Positions 17,870 through 26,670 of a stretch of 64,000 bases of DNA are shown piece by piece (the first letter of the stretch is position 1; the number at the start of each line of letters is the position of its first letter). The DNA is taken from assembly GCF_047302465.1 (NCBI RefSeq), contig NZ_CP178621.1, forward strand, positions 62,001-126,000. Direction: 5' to 3'. A program made the position numbers and the translations under genes. The stretch comes from JACMRP01 sp047302465 (GTDB taxonomy: Bacteria; Bdellovibrionota; Bdellovibrionia; Bdellovibrionales; Bdellovibrionaceae). Below the pieces are notes generated by a model. That model made no database searches and was not told the origin of the DNA. It saw only the letters and a program-made list of their open reading frames with translations.

Positions 17870-18337
17870 ATGAACAAAGACTTCATGAAAAAAGCTATCC
17901 AGTTGTCACAGCTCAATATGCAAAAAGGAGCCGGCGGCCCCTTTGGAGCAGTGATTGTGAAGAACGGTCAAATTATTGGTGAAGGTTGGAACAAAGTAAC
18001 CTCTACCAATGATCCCTCTGCCCATGCTGAAGTTGTTGCTATTCGCGAAGCTTGCCAGAACATCAAGCACTTCGATCTTTCTGGTTCAGAAATCTATACG
18101 AGTTGCGAACCTTGCCCGATGTGTTTGTCTGCAATTTACTGGGCGCGTATCGATAAAATTTATTATGCAAACACCCGCCGTGATGCCGCAGATATCGATT
18201 TTGACGATGACTTCCTTTATCAAGAAATTCCAAAAGATATCAAAGATCGCAAAGTTCCAATGGTTCAGTGCTGTCATGATGAAGCCTTGACGGTTTTCAA
18301 AGAGTGGCAAAACAAGCAAGACAAAGTGAAATACTAA
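17870..18337 (+). CDS. guaD: Guanine deaminase (CDA fold)
   Basis: Zinc-dependent deaminase converting guanine to xanthine in purine salvage. The 155-residue length and sequence follow the Bacillus GuaD type: zinc ligand His52 with catalytic Glu54 in AHAEVVAI, ligands Cys82 and Cys85 in SCEPCPMC, and AIYWARIDKIYYA plus the C-terminal FDDDFLYQEI segment that sets GuaD apart from tRNA adenosine deaminases. GAGGAG precedes the ATG. It is a single gene convergent with a histidine kinase gene. Confidence 0.92.
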   Translation: MNKDFMKKAIQLSQLNMQKGAGGPFGAVIVKNGQIIGEGWNKVTSTNDPSAHAEVVAIREACQNIKHFDLSGSEIYTSCEPCPMCLSAIYWARIDKIYYANTRRDAADIDFDDDFLYQEIPKDIKDRKVPMVQCCHDEALTVFKEWQNKQDKVKY

Positions 18338-18352
18338 AATTTCGTTAGATTG

Positions 18353-19651
18353 CTATTTGAGCGGAAGCGTGAAGAAGAACACGCTGCCTTTTCCGTACGT
18401 GCTTTCTACATGAAGCTGTCCACCCATGAGCTCCACGAGAGTTTTAGAAATCGATAGACCTAGGCCGCTACCACCATATTTTCTGGCAGTCGAAGAAAAC
18501 TCTTGCGTGTAGGGGCTGAAGATTTTTTGAAGATTGTCTTTCTTAATACCGATGCCCGTGTCGGCGATATCCCAGCGATACAAATTGCCTTTGTAGTGAG
18601 AAACGCTCACTTGAATACTGCCCTCGTCCGTAAATTTCACGGCGTTGCCGATGATATTGGTCAACACCTGGCGAATGCGATGAGAGTCTCCGTAAAGCTC
18701 GACAGGAACTTCTGAGGCCACGCGCATTGAAAACGTCAGATTTTTTTTCTGACACTCCAAAGAAAAAACGTTCTCGAGGTATTGCTGAACATCGCTTATC
18801 TTGAAGGCGTGGGGATCAAGTTCTAAACGACCGCTGTCTAGCTTATGGAAATCCAAAAGGTCATTAACGACTTTCAACAGGGTATCAGAGCACTGCTTAA
18901 TGATATTTACGTAATCACGTTGCTCTGCCGGAATCGGAGACTCTTGCAAGAAGTCAGTAAAGCCGATGATACCATTGAGCGGAGTACGAATCTCGTGACT
19001 GACGACCGAGAAGAAATGGCTGCGACCTGCATTGAGCTTCTCTGCATTGATGCGGGCTTTAATCAAATCTGATTTGGTAACTGCGATCTGCCGCATTTCG
19101 CGTGTTGCTTGCACACACATATAACCTAAAAAGAGATCTTCAAAAAGAATCCAACCAGCATGCTCGAGCCAGCGCCACTCAACTCCAGACATCACGCCAT
19201 AGACAGAAAGTGGAAAATAGATCCCACGAATTAAGTGATCTGCAATGGCCAAAAGCGAAGGCAAGATCAGCAAACGCCATTCACGATAAGCCGAAAGAAA
19301 TGCAAGAGAGCCAAAGATATGAAAATGTGCTTCTATGCGCCCACCCATGAGGTGGATAAATAGAGTTGAAAATCCCATCTGAGCAATGGCGATGACGTAA
19401 CGTCCGATTTTTTGGCCAGGATTAAAAATTGCGTAATAAACAGGTAGAGACGTGAATATTCCGCCAAGAAAAATAGCCATCCATACGTGCATGTGAATGC
19501 TGGAAGAATCCCCGGACCAAGTTAATGGAGAAACGAAGACTGCAAGCAGAATTGCTAAAACCCACTGCAAGACCATCAGATACGCAAAGCCGCGATCCAC
19601 TCTTTTGCCGAGTTTATACTTATGCTCTTGAAAGAGAACTTCTACTTCCAT
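18353..19651 (-). CDS. Membrane sensor histidine kinase
   Basis: 432 residues. The N-terminal 185 residues hold about six membrane helices with no recognised extracytoplasmic sensor domain. The kinase core follows: the H-box (VVSHEIRTPLNG, His near 218), N-box (NIIGNAVKFTD), G1 (DIADTGIGI) and G2 (GGSGLGLSI). There is no receiver domain or response regulator directly next to it. It overlaps the end of the thioredoxin-like gene upstream by 10 bp, pointing to translational coupling and a shared redox or metal-related stimulus (inference). Confidence 0.92.
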   Translation of the reverse strand: MEVEVLFQEHKYKLGKRVDRGFAYLMVLQWVLAILLAVFVSPLTWSGDSSSIHMHVWMAIFLGGIFTSLPVYYAIFNPGQKIGRYVIAIAQMGFSTLFIHLMGGRIEAHFHIFGSLAFLSAYREWRLLILPSLLAIADHLIRGIYFPLSVYGVMSGVEWRWLEHAGWILFEDLFLGYMCVQATREMRQIAVTKSDLIKARINAEKLNAGRSHFFSVVSHEIRTPLNGIIGFTDFLQESPIPAEQRDYVNIIKQCSDTLLKVVNDLLDFHKLDSGRLELDPHAFKISDVQQYLENVFSLECQKKNLTFSMRVASEVPVELYGDSHRIRQVLTNIIGNAVKFTDEGSIQVSVSHYKGNLYRWDIADTGIGIKKDNLQKIFSPYTQEFSSTARKYGGSGLGLSISKTLVELMGGQLHVESTYGKGSVFFFTLPLK

Positions 19652-20256
19652 GTCGAAGACCCTTGTCCATCATTATTAAATAGGGAGCAACCATATACAT
19701 TCGTTCGTGCGTATTTAGTGCGTCCTTGAGTGGTTAGTTCACCAATCGCTGTTATTCCGAAATTACGACCTGTGTGTCCTCTTGACGGAGTAATTCCACC
19801 ACTGAAAAGTAAATCGCCCGACGGAGAGTATAAAAGAGTCTCTCCTGAAATTTGAGCGTTCAGTGATTTTGCTAGAACACCTAAGTGATCAATTGAAACT
19901 TCTGCGCCTGGAATAGATTGAGCTAATTCCCAGAGAGGAGATTTCACCCACTCGGTATTTTTAGAAGCCGGTTGAATAAAGAATATCTGCATTTTCAAAA
20001 AACCACGCAGGCTGTGTTCTAATTCTTGCAGCTCAAGAAGACTTGCTTTGGTACACGGGCACTGTGGATGTGCGAACATCACGACGGTAGGTCTTGAAGG
20101 ATCCAACTGAATTTGACCGTGATGCATGCGAGTCGCCTTGGTCAGTTGTGGGCTCGGAATGTTTTCATAGGCCCAAAGCACGCGCAATCCATTTGCTAGC
20201 AGGAAGATCCAAATTAAGAGAGCGAGTGTTTGCCACCGAAAAAGTGCCTTAATCAT
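19642..20256 (-). CDS. RedB-like membrane-anchored thioredoxin-fold protein
   Basis: 204 residues: an N-terminal membrane anchor (about 10-30), then a thioredoxin-like fold starting VVMFAHPQCPCTKASL with a Cys-x-Cys pair at 66/68 instead of the usual Cys-x2-Cys. It ends with a conserved-looking YGCSLF close to the C-terminus. LLFSGGITPSRGH resembles the signature of the family annotated RedB in myxobacteria and planctomycetes, from memory. The protein would lie in the periplasm. It is coupled to the histidine kinase downstream. Confidence 0.75.
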   Translation of the reverse strand: MIKALFRWQTLALLIWIFLLANGLRVLWAYENIPSPQLTKATRMHHGQIQLDPSRPTVVMFAHPQCPCTKASLLELQELEHSLRGFLKMQIFFIQPASKNTEWVKSPLWELAQSIPGAEVSIDHLGVLAKSLNAQISGETLLYSPSGDLLFSGGITPSRGHTGRNFGITAIGELTTQGRTKYARTNVYGCSLFNNDGQGSSTWK

Positions 20257-20312
20257 GACAGCGATATGCCTTTTTCAGAGAGCAGAGGCAAGAAATTTAA
20301 ACTAAAAAGAAT

Positions 20313-20753
20313 TTATTTCTGTAGAAGGCGATTTACAAGTATTTGAACAGCCTCTGGGGATAGTGATTTATCCCTTGCGAGATCGCTATCAAACACGGCG
20401 CGTTCCATGCGAGGTTTTGCGAGAAATTCCAAGGACATAATTAAAACGATCAAGAGAATGAAGCCAAGCCAGCTGGCAACAGAAAGCACGGTTCCTGCCA
20501 GCAAAAACCATTTTTGTTCGCGGTAATTTTCCTTTCGAAAATCAATCTCGGAAGCCGCTTTAATGGTCGCTTCATTGTTGGACCAAGCTAAATGAACTTT
20601 ATTCAGATTCTCATGAATTGCGCGAAGTTGTTGGCGACGGCTGGGACGACGGTTCCATAGAACATACGAGAGCGAAAGACCCCAGCAGGCAAACATGCCG
20701 ACGAACAGAGCGATAAATTCAGGTAATAAAAGCCAAGGTTCAGAAGCAGACAT
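20313..20753 (-). CDS. Hypothetical two-helix membrane protein
   Basis: 146 residues with hydrophobic helices near 10-32 and 82-108 and a charged cytoplasmic-type segment between (RRPSRRQQLRAIHENLNKVH). I recognise no family. It is separated from the thioredoxin-like gene by 56 bp and may share its transcript. Confidence 0.65.
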   Translation of the reverse strand: MSASEPWLLLPEFIALFVGMFACWGLSLSYVLWNRRPSRRQQLRAIHENLNKVHLAWSNNEATIKAASEIDFRKENYREQKWFLLAGTVLSVASWLGFILLIVLIMSLEFLAKPRMERAVFDSDLARDKSLSPEAVQILVNRLLQK

Positions 20754-20832
20754 ACACTTATGCTAACAGCTTGAGGGGCCTCTGAGGAGACCTGTTCGAC
20801 CCCGCCCTTGCGCGTCGTTTGAATACTATGAA

Positions 20833-22161
20833 CTAAGATCTTAAACGCCGAGGATCCGCGCGGCTGTAACTTTTGCCCCAGCGAATTTGCAGCCTGAATA
20901 CGAGATTAATCAATCTGTTAAATATCTGATCTGGCAAAAGATGACGTAAACACGAAAACATCAAAGCGTCAGGAGTGGCGTCCACCCATAGCGGAGGATT
21001 TTGCGTGCGAATGACTTTAAACACCTTCTCGGCAACAGACTGAGGAGTTCCCAAAGATTTATTCATCATCCTTGAAACAAAAGGAGTCATGAAATGATAA
21101 AAATCGGCGTAAGGCCCATCGAGCTCAGTCGATAGTCGACTTTTCGGCGCAAGCAAGACGTGACTGTATCCATCCGATTTAATGAAGCCCGGTCTAATCA
21201 CACTCACATTAATGCCCATGGGTTTGAGTTCATACCACATGCTTTCTGAGGCCGCCTCGAGAGCGTGTTTCGAAGCGCTATAGGACGCCATTGTTGGCAT
21301 CCCTAGAATGCCCGAGACCGATGAAACGTTGATAATCTTTCCACGCCCACGCTCACGCATTAAAGGGATCACAGCGCGACTCAGCATCATAGGACCAATA
21401 TAATTTACTTTGAGTTGTTCAATCTCAGAGAGCTGATCCATGTGCTCAACGGTCGCTCGATAACAAATGCCGGCGTTATTGATTAAAATGTCGAGTCGAC
21501 CCCATCGAGCAATGACATGTGAGACCGTCCTCACAATTTGCTCTGGATCACCAACATCCAGTGGTACTACCATCAAGCGGTCATTTTCTGGAAAACGGGC
21601 ACGTACCTTTGCAACCGATCGATCACGAGCCGTCAGGACTAGTTTATAGTTTGTCTTTTTTGATAGAAGGTCAGCAAGAGCTTCGCCGACACCAGAGCTA
21701 CAGCCTGTAATTAGAACTACAGGCCCGCCTACAGATGACGATCGTCGTAGAGGTCGACGCGTGTTTTCCGACGTCTCTGTTCCACACATATTTTTGAGAG
21801 TTCGCACGGTACGGACAGGGTGAAGAGGCTTGTGCAAAAACCGGCAATTCAGGGAAGCCTCTCTGGTTAGTTGTAGGAACTTCTCAGGGTTCGCAGAGGA
21901 GCAAACGATGGTCTTCTTTTGCATTTTTGTGGACAACTTTTTGACTAAGTCCATGCCTGTGCTATCGCCAGATAAAAAGATGTCGGTAAGAATGTAGTCA
22001 AAATGTCTGCCAAGTTCGTCAGGCGATCCGTATTTTACATAAAGCTCATCGACACTGGTCATGCAAGTGACCTGTGACCCGCCAAAGTGCTTTTGGATCA
22101 ACATCTCCAAAATCCGGCTACTAGTTAAGTCATCCTCAAGGATGAGAAATCGATGGCCCAT
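20833..22161 (-). CDS. Response-regulator receiver domain fused to a short-chain dehydrogenase
   Basis: About 442 residues (449 if translation starts at TTG 22182, whose numbering is used here). Residues 10-130 form a receiver domain with acidic pocket E16/D17/D18, phospho-acceptor D67 in DYILTDIFLSG, S95/S96 and K118 (LHKPL). Residues 150-449 form an SDR with Rossmann motif TGCSSGVG (159-166), NNAG (235-238), Ser288 in NVSSVSG and YSASK (Tyr301, Lys305). Both halves keep their catalytic residues. The closest SDR type is the classical family acting on lipids, steroids or ketones; the substrate is unknown. Phosphorylation is expected to gate the dehydrogenase (inference). It is divergent from an OmpR-type regulator gene. 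Confidence 0.9.
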   Translation of the reverse strand: MGHRFLILEDDLTSSRILEMLIQKHFGGSQVTCMTSVDELYVKYGSPDELGRHFDYILTDIFLSGDSTGMDLVKKLSTKMQKKTIVCSSANPEKFLQLTREASLNCRFLHKPLHPVRTVRTLKNMCGTETSENTRRPLRRSSSVGGPVVLITGCSSGVGEALADLLSKKTNYKLVLTARDRSVAKVRARFPENDRLMVVPLDVGDPEQIVRTVSHVIARWGRLDILINNAGICYRATVEHMDQLSEIEQLKVNYIGPMMLSRAVIPLMRERGRGKIINVSSVSGILGMPTMASYSASKHALEAASESMWYELKPMGINVSVIRPGFIKSDGYSHVLLAPKSRLSTELDGPYADFYHFMTPFVSRMMNKSLGTPQSVAEKVFKVIRTQNPPLWVDATPDALMFSCLRHLLPDQIFNRLINLVFRLQIRWGKSYSRADPRRLRS

Positions 22162-22292
22162 GTCCTTATGGTACGTCCCCAATGTAAAATGAGAGCTCTA
22201 GAGAAATGAAGTCTTCTTGACAGAGACGTATCACTATAGCCCTTGCCGCCTGTTCAGATTGGAACAAACAGGAAAGTCCTTCGAAAATTAGA

Positions 22293-22304
22293 TATAATTT
22301 AGCT
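22293..22304 (+). promoter_or_regulatory. Putative -10 box of a leaderless transcript
   Basis: A perfect TATAAT at 22293-22298 ends 6 nt before the ATG at 22305, putting the expected transcription start at the start codon. No Shine-Dalgarno sequence or good -35 box is seen. Confidence 0.4.
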
Positions 22305-23006
22305 ATGGAGATGATGAAAATTCTGTTGGTAGAGGATTCACCGGATTGCCAGAATCTCATCCAGCTAGCATTAGGGAAAAAGCATTTCATTCGAACCGTG
22401 TCTTCGGCCGAAGACGCTCGGGCAGAGCTTCACCATAATCCATTTGATCTCTTAATACTTGATATTGAGCTTCCTGGAATCGACGGTATTAAATTTTGCG
22501 CTGAAATTAAGGCGTCTGAGCAATTAGAGAGTTTGCCTATTATTTTCGTTTCAAGTCGAGATGGTATTGAAGACAAGGTTCTTGGATTTTCGGTGGGGGC
22601 CGACGACTATATTCAAAAGCCATTTGACCTTCGTGAGCTTCATGCCAGGGTTGAGGCCAAACTTCGCAGACGTATTCAAGAAAAAGAACGCCAGGAAAAC
22701 TATGTATCCGGAGCGTTTCGTGTGAACATAAATCAGCAGAAAATATTTCTAATTACCGATTCTAGTGATGTGGATCTGTCATTAAGTTCGCTCGAGTTCA
22801 AATTGCTTTTGTATTTTTTAAATCACGAGGGCCACATTCTAACTCGCTCGCAGATTATCGATCGCGTGTGGGGTCAGGGAACTAATGTGGGAGAGCGCAC
22901 GGTTGACACTCACGTGTATATTCTGCGAAAGAAACTGATTTCAAAAAGCGGTTTTATTCAATCAGTGCCCGGCGAGGGTTATAAATTTATCCAGTCTTCT
23001 TTATAG
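22305..23006 (+). CDS. OmpR/PhoB-family response regulator
   Basis: 233 residues: a receiver domain with D11, phospho-acceptor D53 (LLILDIELPG) and the KPF lysine, then a winged-helix DNA-binding domain from about 135 (LEFKLLLYFL, ERTVDTHVYILRKKL, GEGYKF). The natural kinase partner may be the hybrid kinase gene facing it: the two 3' ends overlap by 20 bp. An alternative start at ATG 22314 would shorten it by three residues. Confidence 0.93.
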   Translation: MEMMKILLVEDSPDCQNLIQLALGKKHFIRTVSSAEDARAELHHNPFDLLILDIELPGIDGIKFCAEIKASEQLESLPIIFVSSRDGIEDKVLGFSVGADDYIQKPFDLRELHARVEAKLRRRIQEKERQENYVSGAFRVNINQQKIFLITDSSDVDLSLSSLEFKLLLYFLNHEGHILTRSQIIDRVWGQGTNVGERTVDTHVYILRKKLISKSGFIQSVPGEGYKFIQSSL

Positions 23007-24999
23007 TCACGGTCGCGCGATCAATATATTTCCCGATGACAGTTTGAAGTTCTTGTTTGGTGAAGGGTTTTGTTAAAACCTCATCGCAGCCCACTTTTAT
23101 ACATTTTTGCTGATCTTGTTTCATCGCAAATCCTGTGAGTGCCACAATCGGCACGTTGCAGCCACGGGCTCGGAGCATCTTCGTGGCAGTAAAGCCGTCT
23201 AGAATAGGCATTTGCATGTCCATCAAAATCATACTGTAGTCATTCTTCTCTTGAAGCTTCAAACCGTCTTCGCCGTTGATAGCAAAATCGACAGCAAGAT
23301 CGGTTTTGCGAAGATAGGCTTTGACGAGTGCTTGGTTGTCTTTCGAATCTTCACAAACCAAGACTCTGAGCCCTTGCCAATTTTGTACATTTACCGTGGA
23401 CGAAGATGTGGAGTTACGTTTTATTGAAGGAGCTTCGCTAGGGACATAATTAATGGATATGCGGAATGTTGTTCCTCTGTCAGGAGCGCTTTGCTGAATG
23501 ACGACATCGCCACCCAGTAACATCGCAAGTTTTCGTGAAATCAATAGACCCAAACCTGTGCCACCAAATTTTTTTCGGACAGAGTTGTCTGCTTGTGAAA
23601 AAGGCCTAAAGAGTTTCTCGGCATGTTCTGGAGAAATGCCGATTCCGGTGTCGGCAACGTCGAAGACAAGTTTATCACCGACGATTCCGTACGATAGAGT
23701 GACGCCGCCAGTATTTGTGAACTTTATCGCATTCCCAAGAATATTAGTGAGAATTTGGCGAAGCCGAGTGAAGTCGCTCGTTATATACTCGGATACTGTA
23801 CCCCACGTACGAACAGAAAGAGTCAACCCCTTGGCATCGACTCGAAATTGTAGAATTTGACTGAGGTCGGAAATAAGTTCTTTTAAAGAAAAACACTCTT
23901 CATGAACAGGGATGGCTTCCGCCTCGAGTTGAGCAATATCTAGAATGTCATTTATGATCGTCGTTAAGTTAGCTCCGGTTCTCTTAATGATCGCCATATA
24001 GGCGTCTTTTTCTTCATCACTAATATCCGGCGAATTAAGAATTTCGGCAAAGCCAAGAATCGCGTTCAACGGAGTGCGAATCTCGTGACTCATGTTTGCT
24101 AAGAACAGATTTTTGACTTCGCTGGCGTGTTCTGCAGTGAGGCGTCCTTCAACTTGCTTTTGCAAATTGGTGGTCATGGAATTGAGGCCCTCGGCCAGCT
24201 TTCCGAGCTCGTCACCAGAGCGCACGGGCACTCGTTGATCAAAATCTGCGTCGCCAACGCGGCTGGCAAATAGGTTCAACTCGTTAAGCACGTTCGAGAG
24301 GTTTCGAGAAAAGGTATACGTCAAAAAGAGGCCCGTGCCTTCGATGGTGATGACCGCGCAAATCAAGAGGCTCATTAAGATGTCTTCAAGCCAGCGCGAA
24401 GCAGCCCCTAGCGTGCTAGAGAAACCATTTTCGATTTCTGTAAATTTCAGGTCGAGCTCCGAGAGATCCGAAAGCAATTTTTTTAGATCATCTTTGTTTT
24501 TGGCGGTACGAACCTCATGATCAATTTTTTTTCCAACATCGATAAGTTCATCCATCAAGACATCGCCCCGTCGCCAAAAATCTATGGCACGGGCTAAATA
24601 GGGCACCCAATAAAATCTTCGAATTAAGAGAACCATGTTTTCGACGTCGTCAGGATGATTTTGTCCTTGAACGAAGCCATCCGAAATACGGTTCATATCG
24701 ATGTTGGGTTTTTCCATTTCAAGTCGAGCTTGGCGGTCACCAAGAGGCACTAAAAGAAATTGCTGAAAATGTTTATAGTAAATTGGATTGCCAGTTTGTC
24801 CGTATTGCTGAAGATTGTAGATCGCACTTTTTTGTGCTTTTGACCAAAGGCCTTCGCCGCCAACGAAAGAACGAACGGCAGAAAGAGTTGTCATCGCAAA
24901 ATGCAGCGACAAGAGCTCGAGGCAAATCAGCATCGCCATAATGCCCACGACAAAGTACAGCTTGGTAGAGACTGATAGATTTCGCCAAAAACGACGCAT
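22987..24999 (-). CDS. Hybrid sensor histidine kinase with C-terminal receiver
   Basis: 670 residues. Membrane helices near 13-33 and 208-232 enclose a helical periplasmic sensor of about 170 residues. A HAMP domain (about 233-285) follows, then HisKA with His305 (NMSHEIRTPLN), an ATPase domain (NILGNAIKFTN, DVADTGIGI, GGTGLGLLI) and a receiver domain with phospho-acceptor near D594 (MILMDMQMP) and KPF. The design calls for an Hpt intermediate, which is encoded by the gene 11 bp upstream in the same operon. Confidence 0.94.
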   Translation of the reverse strand: MRRFWRNLSVSTKLYFVVGIMAMLICLELLSLHFAMTTLSAVRSFVGGEGLWSKAQKSAIYNLQQYGQTGNPIYYKHFQQFLLVPLGDRQARLEMEKPNIDMNRISDGFVQGQNHPDDVENMVLLIRRFYWVPYLARAIDFWRRGDVLMDELIDVGKKIDHEVRTAKNKDDLKKLLSDLSELDLKFTEIENGFSSTLGAASRWLEDILMSLLICAVITIEGTGLFLTYTFSRNLSNVLNELNLFASRVGDADFDQRVPVRSGDELGKLAEGLNSMTTNLQKQVEGRLTAEHASEVKNLFLANMSHEIRTPLNAILGFAEILNSPDISDEEKDAYMAIIKRTGANLTTIINDILDIAQLEAEAIPVHEECFSLKELISDLSQILQFRVDAKGLTLSVRTWGTVSEYITSDFTRLRQILTNILGNAIKFTNTGGVTLSYGIVGDKLVFDVADTGIGISPEHAEKLFRPFSQADNSVRKKFGGTGLGLLISRKLAMLLGGDVVIQQSAPDRGTTFRISINYVPSEAPSIKRNSTSSSTVNVQNWQGLRVLVCEDSKDNQALVKAYLRKTDLAVDFAINGEDGLKLQEKNDYSMILMDMQMPILDGFTATKMLRARGCNVPIVALTGFAMKQDQQKCIKVGCDEVLTKPFTKQELQTVIGKYIDRATVTIKKTG

Positions 25000-25010
25000 T
25001 TGTCCCTCCG

Positions 25011-25421
25011 TTAAGCGGCATTGCTGGAGCCCTGGTTAATAAAGTCACGAATTTCTGCAAGAGCCTCGGCAATTTCGATTTCTAAATCAGTGATGAGCTG
25101 ATTTAGAGTTTCGGTGGAGGTATCGGCTTGGCATGACAGACGATGTATTTCTTTTGCGATGACAGATGCACGAAGCGCACCCACATTGTGGCAAGAGACT
25201 TTGAAGGAATGCATTTCCCGAGCAAGAGCATTGAGATGCATTTTTCGCGCACTCATTTTAATCTGTAGCCATTTTTCGTGATAGATCTTTTCAAAGATGT
25301 GGATCAAATCGTTGATAACTTGGGAGTCACCGTCATCGATACTGATGAGGTCTTCCAAGTGTTCGTAATTGAGACGAGCTACGCTCTTAAAGTGAATTTT
25401 TTTTGTCGGTAGCCGATCCAT
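25011..25421 (-). CDS. Histidine phosphotransfer (Hpt) protein
   Basis: 136 residues, helical. The Hpt signature is MHSFKVSCHNVGA with phosphorylatable His71, followed by the G-A turn. It is encoded just before the hybrid kinase, so it most likely shuttles phosphate from that kinase's receiver to a downstream regulator; the OmpR-type regulator and the receiver-dehydrogenase fusion are the nearest candidates (inference). Confidence 0.85.
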   Translation of the reverse strand: MDRLPTKKIHFKSVARLNYEHLEDLISIDDGDSQVINDLIHIFEKIYHEKWLQIKMSARKMHLNALAREMHSFKVSCHNVGALRASVIAKEIHRLSCQADTSTETLNQLITDLEIEIAEALAEIRDFINQGSSNAA

Positions 25422-25676
25422 ATTCCACCAACTTTCATTTTATTGTTCCTCTTGATAAATAGATTATCAGTTGGGTCGAATTTTTCCACCTGAGACTTTC
25501 GCGTTTTTCGCCGAACTTTTTTACGTCTTACGCCGAACTCGAAAACACGCGTAGCAGCCTGAGAAATGAAGAATGAGCTTCAAGAGAACTTGATATGAGC
25601 AGAGATCTTTTTTGAATTCTGCGGAATAAACTGAGTACAAGTGAAAGAAGTGAGACGCCGACACAAGGAGGAACGT

Positions 25677-26027
25677 ATGAAACGCGATTTTGACTATGTA
25701 GGTTTTGAAGTCCCAGAAAGAACTCGTTTCACAATGCGAAGATTTCTGGATAAGTTACAAAACGCGACTCCGGACTCGTATGTAAATGCGACCGTCACAA
25801 AGGAGGACGAAAACTACGTATTGAAAGTTGCCGTTAAATTCGTGGATGGTCAGTTCGCTGCTGAAACACAAGGACAGGATTTAATGGATGTCCTGAATCA
25901 GGCGTCGGAGACCCTACGACTTCAGGTAAAAGTTTGGCGTGAAAGCCGGTTTGGTGGCCACGAGGGTCGTCAGTCACTGCGAAGCCATAGACCTGTTGGT
26001 TACGAGAAAAATATCCATCCACCGTAA
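25677..26027 (+). CDS. HPF/RaiA-like ribosome hibernation factor (short form)
   Basis: 116 residues. The strand-helix pattern (VNATVTKEDENYVLKVAVKF, then ETQGQDLMDVLNQASETLRLQVKVWRES) matches the HPF/YfiA fold that binds the decoding centre of the small ribosomal subunit in inactive cells. GGAGG lies 4-8 nt before ATG 25677, which I prefer to an upstream GTG at 25641. It is a single gene. The fold assignment is by eye, so other small alpha-beta proteins remain possible. Confidence 0.65.
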   Translation: MKRDFDYVGFEVPERTRFTMRRFLDKLQNATPDSYVNATVTKEDENYVLKVAVKFVDGQFAAETQGQDLMDVLNQASETLRLQVKVWRESRFGGHEGRQSLRSHRPVGYEKNIHPP

Positions 26028-26100
26028 GTGAACATTCTATTTAGCGAAGCTAAGCCATCTTACTGAAGGGTATTAGTATATAGATAGAGTGGGTCGAAAA

Positions 26101-26193
26101 TGGCGGAAAGGGCGGGATTTGAACCCGCGGTAGACCTTTTGAGTCTACGAGCGTTTAGCAAACGCTTGGTTTCAGCCACTCACCCACCTTTCC
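26101..26193 (-). tRNA. tRNA-Ser (anticodon GCU)
   Basis: On the minus strand: acceptor GGAAAGG/CCTTTCC, anticodon stem AGCGT/ACGCT with loop TTGCTAA (anticodon GCT), a long variable arm, T-arm GGGTTCAAATCCC, and encoded CCA. It is 93 nt long. Confidence 0.95.
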
Positions 26194-26363
26194 GCACGAA
26201 AATTGGGTCAGCTTTTTACGGCAGACTTCAGCCAACCTGCCATAGCCCCCCCTTATAATCAAGCTTAGACCAGAATTCTTTTTGCAAAACGCGTAAAGAA
26301 CCTTGATTTTTTCTCGGGTCGGCAATACAACAAGCCTCTCTTTGGAATCCTATTCCACTACGT

Positions 26364-26440
26364 GCAGTCGTAGCTCAGCTGGATAGAGTACCTGACTACG
26401 AATCAGGTGGTCGGAGGTTCGAATCCTCCCGTCTGCACCA
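26364..26440 (+). tRNA. tRNA-Arg (anticodon ACG)
   Basis: Anticodon stem CCTGA/TCAGG with loop CTACGAA (anticodon ACG, presumably edited to ICG). D-arm GCTC..GAGT, T-arm GGAGGTTCGAATCCTCC and encoded ACCA are present. The acceptor stem has one T-T opposition at the fifth pair. A 230 bp stretch to the next gene holds no other recognised feature. Confidence 0.95.
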
Positions 26441-26670
26441 ACTTTTCTTCCCTTTCTGACAACTTAATCTGCTTAAATTTGAGGCAAAATCATCAGAATA
26501 AAGGTCCTGTACCATCTTAATTCGCGGTCTAGTTATCGAACGTCCGCAGACTGACACGTCCAGATTTGCTACGCCTATAGCGGTGCTCAGGGTTTCCATT
26601 GTGAGTTTTCGAATGGATATGAAATCATAAGGGCTGACATCTAAACAACCCAAAATAGGATGGAGTACGT

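Noticed and set aside
26396..26653. Minus-strand ORF ending 'CRREDSNLRPPDS'
   Set aside because: Antisense translation of the tRNA-Arg region, a common false protein in databases.
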